Assembly: GCA_023406715.1 (NCBI GenBank)
Contig: JAEXVC010000236.1
Coordinates: forward strand, 1-26,198
DNA length: 26,198 nucleotides
Direction of reading: 5' to 3'
Source: Bacteroidota bacterium
GTDB lineage: Bacteria; Bacteroidota; Bacteroidia; Bacteroidales; Tenuifilaceae
Made by a program: the position numbers and the translations under genes. The notes beneath the pieces were generated by a model. That model was not told the origin of the DNA. It searched no databases and worked only from the letters and a program-made list of their open reading frames with translations. Below are positions 7,655 to 14,532 of the stretch, piece by piece. The stretch's first letter is position 1. Every line of letters starts with the position of its first letter.

Positions 7655-8623
7655 TTAGTTATGAAAGGGGATTAGGACTAAACCAACAGAGAAAGGATAA
7701 ACCTCGGGGCCTTTGTCTTTTTCAAAAAGTTGCACTGGGTAGTAGTTGGCATATAGCCTAATTGCTCTGTAACCCATACGTGCTGTAAACCCATAGCGGA
7801 AAGTAGCAATGTTAAAGTCGCCTCGGTTCTTGTCTTTACGCTTATCGCCATCATCGTATACAACCTTTGTGTGTGAACCAAGCCTTAATCCTCCTATTAT
7901 ACCTGCCGACATGTAAATTCTATGTTTTTTCTCACCAGTCGGAATTTGGAACTCTAACAATAGTGGCAAGGTGAGGTTTGTTGTGCTTAGTTTAGTTTTA
8001 TCAACTCTGTAGTCAGCTTTAATGTATGTGCTATCCACCGTAGTAATACCATCGGTTACTTGTAAACTGATTGGGTTTGAAAAATGGTAGTTGTTAAACT
8101 CCAGACCCATACCTGTTACAAGGCCAACCTTATCGGAGCCCAAACCTATGCTATACTGCATAAAGTTGATGTTGAAGTTCCATGAACGTGCTTGTTTAAG
8201 ATCTAGCCAAGCCAATTCGTTCTTAAGGTTCATAGATTGGTTCTTGTCCAAAAAACCGTTTATACCCATTTCAATACCCGACCAGTGCCCTTTGAAGCGT
8301 TTATTTTCCTTGAACTCATAAACAAAATCTTTCTTTTCATCAGGGAATTCAATAGTTGTCTTGTCGTCAGATTCAACAAATACAATCTTTTTCTTACCTA
8401 ATCGAATAATTGCAGTATCGGACTTAACTTTGATTGTATCACCATTTTTTGTCACTATGTTTTCGTGAATGGTTGCATTTTTGATAATTACAGTTGATGT
8501 GTCCGATTGAGAATTTTTAATAGTATCAACTTTTTCCAGATTTCTTAATTCGTTTTCTTGATTTTGAGCAATCAATCCAACGCTACTCATAACGAGCATT
8601 CCTGCTAATAAAAAACTTTTCAT
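7655..8623 (-). CDS. Outer-membrane beta-barrel protein (PorT-like barrel)
   Basis: 322 residues with a signal peptide ending near residue 19 (LIAQ). A polar Thr/Lys-rich region of about 85 residues follows, then a C-terminal region of alternating hydrophobic beta-strands (GHWSGIEMGINGFL, SWNFNINFMQYSIGL, NLTLPLLLEFQIP, TFRYGFTARMGYRAIRLYANYYP) that suits an 8- to 10-strand barrel of the outer-membrane beta-barrel family. The last strand ends FSVGLVLIPF. It is the last gene of a three-gene operon with the ECF sigma factor and the anti-sigma-like protein, so it is probably a target or a stress reporter of that sigma factor. The exact function is unknown. Confidence 0.78.
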   Translation of the reverse strand: MKSFLLAGMLVMSSVGLIAQNQENELRNLEKVDTIKNSQSDTSTVIIKNATIHENIVTKNGDTIKVKSDTAIIRLGKKKIVFVESDDKTTIEFPDEKKDFVYEFKENKRFKGHWSGIEMGINGFLDKNQSMNLKNELAWLDLKQARSWNFNINFMQYSIGLGSDKVGLVTGMGLEFNNYHFSNPISLQVTDGITTVDSTYIKADYRVDKTKLSTTNLTLPLLLEFQIPTGEKKHRIYMSAGIIGGLRLGSHTKVVYDDGDKRKDKNRGDFNIATFRYGFTARMGYRAIRLYANYYPVQLFEKDKGPEVYPFSVGLVLIPFHN

Positions 8624-8696
8624 AATTTTTGATTTTAAATGGTTTTACTTGCTTTGTTTTCCCGTATGACGAACAACCTTTGAGTTTGTTACAGGC

Positions 8697-9722
8697 TTAC
8701 TCATCATTTTTGTTTTTTGTTGTGGAAAACGCAAGCAGATTGCTTTCTATGGATAGTTTTTTTAATTTCCCATCTTCATTTTTTTTAACCTCATACTCAA
8801 CACCTAAAGAGTTAGCTACTTTTCTTAATCCTTGCTTGGCAATATCGGCTAAGGTGTACTCCTTTGTATTTCCGTAAACTTGGGGGGTTCCCTGTAAGGT
8901 TTTGTTATTTATCTCGTTAATTGTTGATATATGAGATGGCAAATCAAGTTTAGATGGAGATACCTGTGCAACAAGATTTAGTTTAGCAGGTAATGCTTGA
9001 ATCGTTTCAAGATTTTGCTTCTCAATAGTAGTCAAGGTTTCTTGGCTAACATTTTGAGGTGATGATTTATCAACTTTTGGACTAATTATTACATTCTTGT
9101 TGGTATTATTCATATCAGTCAGCGACAGGTTCTTCTCCATGGAATTATTGTCTTTCGGATTCAGGTTACTTTGTATTGCGCTTGGCTGATTTTCGGCTAT
9201 AGTTTTAATTGATTTTTCAAAATCCAAAGCGGCATATACTCCTAGCATAATGGCTACAGAGGCTGCTGCTCCCATTACAATTCTAAAAGTCGACCTACGA
9301 ATAGGAATTACCAGTAACCTTTTGATGTTCGATTTTTGAGGATAAATAATCTCGTGAGGAACTGCTAGTTTTGTATTGGAAAACACAGTTTTGATATGGC
9401 GAATACTTTCGTCGCTTTCAGAAAGTTTCCTAAGTCTAACATCTTCGTCGATTGTTAAATCCCCCTCCAAATCTGCAATGCAAAGGTACTCAATCTCATT
9501 GTCAATACCCATGGATTGATAATGATGTTTTTTTAGAGCCGATTTGCTCGGAAACTGCATGGGTGCAGGATTTAGTGTTACATCATTTAACCCCTCAAAC
9601 TCCTCAGCAATATCTGGATTTTTGAGTAAAAAAAGCATAAGTTCAGCCTCATCCTCTGGACTTAGTTTCCCATCGAGGTAATCCACCAGAATGGCTTCGT
9701 AATTCTCTCGGTTGATATTCAT
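8697..9722 (-). CDS. Membrane anti-sigma-factor-like protein with duplicated N-terminal domain
   Basis: 341 residues. Two related helical segments, around 14-46 (DYLDGKLSPEDEAELMLF...) and 84-114 (DLEGDLTIDEDVRLRKL...), resemble the N-terminal domain of anti-sigma factors in which the first conserved words are YLDG.LSPEE. Neither carries the zinc-binding HxxxCxxC motif. A single transmembrane helix is at about 146-166, preceded by basic residues, so the N-terminus should be cytoplasmic. The periplasmic part is low in complexity (Asn, Ser, Lys) and ends in a short folded segment (about 285-330). It starts 5 bases after the sigma factor stop codon, the usual sigma/anti-sigma arrangement. The role is inferred from position and pattern. 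Confidence 0.7.
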   Translation of the reverse strand: MNINRENYEAILVDYLDGKLSPEDEAELMLFLLKNPDIAEEFEGLNDVTLNPAPMQFPSKSALKKHHYQSMGIDNEIEYLCIADLEGDLTIDEDVRLRKLSESDESIRHIKTVFSNTKLAVPHEIIYPQKSNIKRLLVIPIRRSTFRIVMGAAASVAIMLGVYAALDFEKSIKTIAENQPSAIQSNLNPKDNNSMEKNLSLTDMNNTNKNVIISPKVDKSSPQNVSQETLTTIEKQNLETIQALPAKLNLVAQVSPSKLDLPSHISTINEINNKTLQGTPQVYGNTKEYTLADIAKQGLRKVANSLGVEYEVKKNEDGKLKKLSIESNLLAFSTTKNKNDE

Positions 9723-9727
9723 GCCTG

Positions 9728-10213
9728 CTATATTAAATTCTCAATGCTTACTAAATAATTTTTAAGGGAAAGCCGTGCTCTGTATATGTAGACTTTCACC
9801 TGCGATTCATTTAAACCTGTAATTTCCCCTATTTCCTCGTAGGAGTATCCCTCATAGTCGCGGAGTAGCAGAACAGACTTTTGTATTTCTGGCAATTGGT
9901 CAACCGCCTTGCCAAGTACCTCGCTAACATCAAAATTAATATTGGCGCCATACTCTTTATCGGGCAGTTGATTTGAGTATTCCGTGCGGCGCTTTTCTTT
10001 ACGCAGGATATCAATAGAGCCGTTATAGCATGTTGTAAAAAGGTACGACTTTGCCTTGGTAAATTCCACCTCGGAATGCTTTACCCAAAGTTTCTCAAAG
10101 GAATCCTGAACGTTGTCCTCTGCCGAATCAGTATCCTTAAGCAGTTTCAGCGCAAATCTGTAAATGCCATCGGAGTACAAATCCACACACTTGTTATACT
10201 CTTCAACTGTCAT
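9728..10213 (-). CDS. ECF-type RNA polymerase sigma factor
   Basis: 161 residues. The sigma-2 region covers about 8-75, with SAEDNVQDSFEKLWV (30-44) as the core-binding and -10 recognition helices. The sigma-4 region covers about 100-152, with the helix-turn-helix YSYEEIGEITGLNESQVKVY (123-142) and RARLSLK after it. There is no sigma-3, which defines the ECF group. It is first in an operon with the anti-sigma-like protein and an outer-membrane barrel, so it is presumably held inactive at the membrane and may control its own operon. Confidence 0.92.
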   Translation of the reverse strand: MTVEEYNKCVDLYSDGIYRFALKLLKDTDSAEDNVQDSFEKLWVKHSEVEFTKAKSYLFTTCYNGSIDILRKEKRRTEYSNQLPDKEYGANINFDVSEVLGKAVDQLPEIQKSVLLLRDYEGYSYEEIGEITGLNESQVKVYIYRARLSLKNYLVSIENLI

Positions 10214-10454
10214 TAAACCGGTCTAAATTTTATTGTAGGACGCTTGAGTTTTTAAAAAGTTACAGCCACAAATGTATTAATTTGTTTGAACACATTCCTT
10301 ATAGACATGAGGATGCCTGCAAACAATATTCCATTTTCTTTGTTTGAGGTTTTGTGTACGCAATTTTTACACTGGTCAATTATTTGTTTATTTTATTGAT
10401 AAAAAATTGTAATTTGAAATTTTTATAACTCTTAAACTAACTAACAAATCGAAT
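10214..10454. other. Divergent intergenic region between the ECF sigma gene and the FISUMP gene
   Basis: 241 AT-rich bases. For the sigma operon the minus strand carries an exact -7 element TACATTTG (10269-10276) but no convincing -33. On the plus strand TAATTTG at 10410-10416, with TTTG at 10383-10386, is a poor promoter match for the FISUMP gene. No structured RNA or repeat was recognised. Confidence 0.5.
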
Positions 10455-11945
10455 ATGAGAACGTTTACAAAATTTGCATTAGTTCTGATAGTATTTTTAT
10501 CCACAGAGCTGAATGCCCAAGTTCAGTATGGTATCAGTTATCAGGCTGTACTTAGAGATGCTAGCGGAAATGTGTTGTCAGGTAAATCTGCTACAATCCG
10601 TGTTAATATTACCAACAAAGCGGGTACTACCTATTATTACAAGGAAACCCACGATATAACAACAAATAACTTGGGTATAGCAACGCTAGTTGTTGGAAAA
10701 GGTTTGCCTGTAGATGGCGCCTTTGCCAGCATTCCTTGGTCCGATGGTGGAATTTCTATGATTGTAGAGTTAAAGGTTAGCCCTGCAACCACGTTTACTC
10801 CATTCGAGAGACAGGAATTACATGGCGTACCTTACGCTTTACATGCAGCAAACGGAATAAAAACAAATTCTGCAAATGCAGGAGAAACAGCATTTTTCGA
10901 TGGTACAAATTGGGTTGCTAATGGCGAAATTGTTGTAACGGATAGTTCTGTGAATATTGTACCAAAAGTTGGGCATAAGCCAGAACAACCAATTTTTGCA
11001 GTTTTAAATTCTAATAAGGAGATTGTTTTTGCAGTTTACGAATCGGGTGTTCGCTCGTATGTTGGCACAAATACTGCAAAAGGAGCAAAGGGAGGTTTTG
11101 CTGTAGGTGGTTTAAGTGGTTCAAAATCAAATGTTGAGTATTTAAATATTTCGCCCGATAGTATTCGAGTTTATATCGATAACACTTCAAAAGGAGCAAA
11201 AGGAGGTTTTGCTGTGGGCGGTTTGAGTGGCTCAAAGAGTACCCCAACCAACTACTTTAAAGTTACTACTGACTCTACCTATTTCAAAAATACTGTACTT
11301 TCAGAAAAAGATATGCTGGTTGCCGGTAACGTATCAACTAATGTAGGTATTTCCTCTGGTCTTATTACGGATATTATGGGCAATAAATACAAAACTATAA
11401 CTATCGGCAGTCAAACTTGGATGGCGGAGAATCTTATATCTACTCAATATTCAAATGCAATTCCAATAACTCCAACAGAGGTTTTTGCTTATAGCAATTC
11501 TGTTTGGCCCGATACAATTGCAAATTACGGATTACTTTATTCTCAAACAGCAGTAAATTCTGGAAATGTATGTCCCGATGGGTGGAGGGTTCCTTCGCAT
11601 TCTGATTGGGAAGAACTTTTTAAATTTATAGCAGGTAGTGAATGGATGAGCAATACCCAAGAGTTAAGTAAAAAATTATCTGAAAAAGGAACAACAGTTA
11701 GCGATCCTGTTGGTTTTTGGTTTAATGATTTTGCACAAACAAACGTCACTGGGTTCTCTGCTCGTCCTGCAGGATATGCAGATTATTCTGCTAGTTGGAA
11801 TTTCTACATGATAGGCACTATTGCAAGTTTTTGGGTTGATGGTGGTGCTGAGACTGTTCAGATTTACGGCGAATCTGGAGGTATGTTAATGCTTCAGAAT
11901 GCTCAACCAAATAGTGCAAATTCAATTAGGTGCATTAAGAATTAG
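10455..11945 (+). CDS. Secreted FISUMP-domain protein with GGFAVGG repeats
   Basis: 496 residues with a signal peptide (cleavage near NAQ, 20-22). An N-terminal beta-rich domain follows (YQAVLRDASGNVLSGKSATIRVNI, 29-52; LHGVPYALHAA, 122-132), of the type found at the start of many Bacteroidota phage-tail-like or surface proteins. Next is IFAVLNSNKEIVFAVYESGVR and two copies of KGAKGGFAVGGLSGSKS (209-225 and 246-262). The C-terminal part (about 303-495) is a FISUMP domain (Fibrobacter succinogenes major paralogous domain): ITDIMGNKYKTITIGSQTWMAENL, VCPDGWRVPSHSDWEEL, RCIKN at the end. Such proteins are exported and often surface-exposed; the activity is unknown. It is monocistronic, with a long bidirectional terminator after it. 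Confidence 0.85.
   Translation: MRTFTKFALVLIVFLSTELNAQVQYGISYQAVLRDASGNVLSGKSATIRVNITNKAGTTYYYKETHDITTNNLGIATLVVGKGLPVDGAFASIPWSDGGISMIVELKVSPATTFTPFERQELHGVPYALHAANGIKTNSANAGETAFFDGTNWVANGEIVVTDSSVNIVPKVGHKPEQPIFAVLNSNKEIVFAVYESGVRSYVGTNTAKGAKGGFAVGGLSGSKSNVEYLNISPDSIRVYIDNTSKGAKGGFAVGGLSGSKSTPTNYFKVTTDSTYFKNTVLSEKDMLVAGNVSTNVGISSGLITDIMGNKYKTITIGSQTWMAENLISTQYSNAIPITPTEVFAYSNSVWPDTIANYGLLYSQTAVNSGNVCPDGWRVPSHSDWEELFKFIAGSEWMSNTQELSKKLSEKGTTVSDPVGFWFNDFAQTNVTGFSARPAGYADYSASWNFYMIGTIASFWVDGGAETVQIYGESGGMLMLQNAQPNSANSIRCIKN
11079..11240 (+). repeat. Two in-frame copies of a 37-residue repeat in the FISUMP gene
   Basis: The 17-residue core (KGAKGGFAVGGLSGSKS) is identical in protein at 11079-11129 and 11190-11240, while the DNA differs mainly at third codon positions. 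That indicates selection on the protein sequence rather than a recent DNA duplication. The spacing is 111 bases. Confidence 0.9.
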
Positions 11946-11961
11946 TTAAAGCCTTTTTAGT

Positions 11962-12011
11962 ATGTATTAAATAGAAAAAGCCGCAACTGCGGCTTTTTCT
12001 ATTTAATACAT
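11962..12011. terminator. Bidirectional terminator with perfect 24-base arms
   Basis: Bases 11962-11985 and 11988-12011 are exact reverse complements around a 2-base centre. The stem includes GAAAAAGCCGCA / TGCGGCTTTTTC, giving a GC-rich core with a run of T on either strand. It sits between the convergent FISUMP gene and the sensor gene and can serve both. Confidence 0.9.
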
Positions 12012-12018
12012 TTGAAAG

Positions 12019-14358
12019 CTACCGAACATCTGTCATTATCTTTATTATTCCAAGAACCCCAATCATCTCACCATTATCTTCAATGAGTGGCATAAGAGTT
12101 AGAACGGCTTTGTGTTCCTCATTATCTGTTAGAACTAAAGAAATTACCTTGTTTGTAATTGGAGTCCTATTTCGCATTACGTCATTATCAAAACTTGCAA
12201 TAATTCTAGCCTGGTCGCCCGATAGAAGGTCGAAATCGGTTAATCCAACAGCATCTTCAACTGAAGAAATGTTAAGGAGATTAATCATGGAGTTACTAAG
12301 GCGTACATAGCGTCCATCAATGTCTTTTTGGTAAATTAAATCGGGAGAGTTCTGAAGTAAACTGCTAAGAATTGACTTGTCCTCCCGTAGTTGTGCCTGA
12401 ATTTCCTCCTGCTCATGGCGCTTGCGTTCCATTTCTTCTTGGGTAGCATGGAGTTCCTCCATGTTCTGGCGCATTTCCTCTTCCTGAGCCTTCATTTCCT
12501 CTGCTTGTTGCTGTGTTCGAGCAAGTAGTTCTGCTGTGCGAATATTAATTCTCACGCTGGAAAGGGTAGAGGCAATGCTATTGGCAATTTTCTCTATAAA
12601 TTCAATGTGATATTTTTCGTAGGTGTTGAATGTTGCCATTTCAATTACCCCCAGAACATCATCGTTTACTTTTAGTGGGACAAGAATTATATTCCGTGGG
12701 TTTTCCTCTCCCAGTCCTGATGTTATTTTGATATAGTTCTTTGGTACATCCTTCATGAAGATGGTTTTGCCCTCAATAAAGCATCGGCCAACCAAGCCCT
12801 CGTTCGGAAGCACGGTTTTTTCCATAAATTTTCTCCGGTCGTATGCGAAGCAAGCAGACATATCGAGAGCAGGATTTTCTTGGTCGTTGTCGTTAATGAT
12901 GAATATGCCTCCTTGTATAGATTTTGTGTATGTTACCAAGTTCTTGATAATTAGGTACGACAACTCGTTCAAATTATCGTTATGCTGGCGTAATACTTCG
13001 CCAAACATTGCCATACCTTGGGTTGCCCAAATTTGTTGTTCTTCTTCCTCTTTTCTCTTGGCTTCTGCCTCCTTTGCATTAACAAGGCTTTTTTGCATTT
13101 CAAGGAGGGCTTTCCCTAGGATGTCCTTGTCGCCTAGAAGTTGAAATTGAGCATCGAGTTTACCCATACCAATTTCTCGGGCAAATTGCTCTGTGTGGTT
13201 TAACCCATCAATTAGTTTGTTTGCAGAGCGAGCCATGTCCTCCAGTTCATCTCCAGTGTGAACAAATATCTTTTTGTTGATATCAATATCACCTTCTGCA
13301 ATACTGTTAAGGGCATCGGTTGTTCTTTTAATGGGTTGAGCAATGGAGCGTGAAATGTACCAAATAGCAACAGATTGAAGCAATACACCAAGTATAAAAA
13401 CAAATATTGTATACATCACGGCACGTTTGGCATCAACCACTATTTCGCTCATTGGGATGGAGAGGTATACCGACCATGTGGATGGGGAGTCTCCAACTTT
13501 TACTGTGGAAAGAATGTTGAGGTTTTGCTCGCCATTAATCTCTGAGAAATACTTGTATTCGGTTCCCTTCTTTATCTTTTCTGATATTTTAAATTGATTG
13601 TCATCTATAGGGTTGAAATCGGTAAATTTTAGTTTGGCTAACTCGGGTTTTGTATGGGCTATTATGGTTCCATCGTTGGCAATAAGGGCTACAATGGTGT
13701 TTTTGTATGGTTTAATTTTCTCTATCTGCTCCTGAAATTTTTCTAACGAAATATCTACCCCTCCTAGGCCTGCAAACTTTCCATTAACCCTTATTGGTAC
13801 ACTCAAACTTGTGGCCAAAACCTCATTGCCAGCAACATCAAAAGTGTAAGGGTCCAGAAGCATTTCGCAGTTACATGTTTTGGATAAGTAATAGTTACTG
13901 GTGGTAATATCCCCAGTTAAATTTTTATGCTCTATATCCCTAGCAGGAACTCCATTTTTCAAGTAAGCAGTTGTGGAACGTCTACCATAATCTTTTGTAT
14001 AGCCTTTGCGAAAGGCAAAATATTCCACCGAATACCATACGGTTAAATATCGTGGATTGTTTATAACCTGATTATTTAAGACGTTGAAGAAAATAGAATC
14101 GAGGGTAACCGTATCGAATTTAGGGTAAATGTAAAGAGCGTGAGCCAGTGCTCTGGAAAAGCCCATATCCAATTCTAGTTCGGATTTTATTTGGTTGGCG
14201 GTTTTTTGTGCTTCTGCTTGCGCAAGTTTAACCGCATTGTCGTTGGCAATTTTGTTGATTCTAAATCCGATAAAAAGTCCAATAACAAGCATTATTGACA
14301 CTGAAGTAATCATTACAAAGAGTAACATCTTTGCGCCGATTTTCATATTCAACCTCAT
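12019..14358 (-). CDS. Membrane sensor: Cache, HAMP, GAF, coiled coil, PAS; no output domain
   Basis: The open frame extends to 14538, but the first 60 residues look non-coding and would overlap the divergent gene. I place the start at MRLNMKIG (14358), directly before the first membrane helix; the ATG at 14346 is an alternative. Numbering from 14358 (779 residues): transmembrane helix about 11-32, periplasmic double-Cache-like sensor about 40-312 (VWYSVEYFAFRKGYTKDYGR; VPIRVNGKFAGLGGVDISL), second helix about 315-336, HAMP about 337-390 (QPIKRTTDALNSIAEGD), GAF about 450-605 (GLVGRCFIEGKTIF), long Glu/Gln coiled coil about 605-660, C-terminal PAS about 661-776 (SPDLIYQKDIDGRYVRLSNS). No histidine kinase, GGDEF or methyl-accepting hairpin is present. 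It probably signals through a partner, possibly the divergent SpoIIE protein. Confidence 0.85.
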   Translation of the reverse strand: MRLNMKIGAKMLLFVMITSVSIMLVIGLFIGFRINKIANDNAVKLAQAEAQKTANQIKSELELDMGFSRALAHALYIYPKFDTVTLDSIFFNVLNNQVINNPRYLTVWYSVEYFAFRKGYTKDYGRRSTTAYLKNGVPARDIEHKNLTGDITTSNYYLSKTCNCEMLLDPYTFDVAGNEVLATSLSVPIRVNGKFAGLGGVDISLEKFQEQIEKIKPYKNTIVALIANDGTIIAHTKPELAKLKFTDFNPIDDNQFKISEKIKKGTEYKYFSEINGEQNLNILSTVKVGDSPSTWSVYLSIPMSEIVVDAKRAVMYTIFVFILGVLLQSVAIWYISRSIAQPIKRTTDALNSIAEGDIDINKKIFVHTGDELEDMARSANKLIDGLNHTEQFAREIGMGKLDAQFQLLGDKDILGKALLEMQKSLVNAKEAEAKRKEEEEQQIWATQGMAMFGEVLRQHNDNLNELSYLIIKNLVTYTKSIQGGIFIINDNDQENPALDMSACFAYDRRKFMEKTVLPNEGLVGRCFIEGKTIFMKDVPKNYIKITSGLGEENPRNIILVPLKVNDDVLGVIEMATFNTYEKYHIEFIEKIANSIASTLSSVRINIRTAELLARTQQQAEEMKAQEEEMRQNMEELHATQEEMERKRHEQEEIQAQLREDKSILSSLLQNSPDLIYQKDIDGRYVRLSNSMINLLNISSVEDAVGLTDFDLLSGDQARIIASFDNDVMRNRTPITNKVISLVLTDNEEHKAVLTLMPLIEDNGEMIGVLGIIKIMTDVR

Positions 14359-14532
14359 TGCTTTAGTTTTTAAGTTTACTTTGATACAACCAAATTGGGT
14401 TAAAAATACGAAATGTTTTAATAGAACAAAACAAACACACATTAATCGGCTCAGCCTTTTAAAAAAATATTGGTAAAAACTTATTGGTTTAACCAAATGG
14501 AATATCTTTATTGGATTAAATAATATTATCCC
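14359..14532. promoter_or_regulatory. Divergent regulatory region between sensor and TPR-SpoIIE genes
   Basis: 174 AT-rich bases. It contains TTGGTT-T-AACCAA (14484-14496), a perfect 6-bp dyad, and a second AACC-N6-GGTT dyad at 14388-14401. TATCTTTA at 14503-14510 is a near match to the -7 element for the plus-strand gene, with no well-spaced -33. The paired dyads could be operator sites, but this is weak. Confidence 0.35.

Noticed and set aside
11079..11240. GGFAVGG repeats considered as a CRISPR-like or tandem DNA repeat
   Set aside because: Only two copies, in frame within a gene, with differences at third codon positions; this is a protein repeat.
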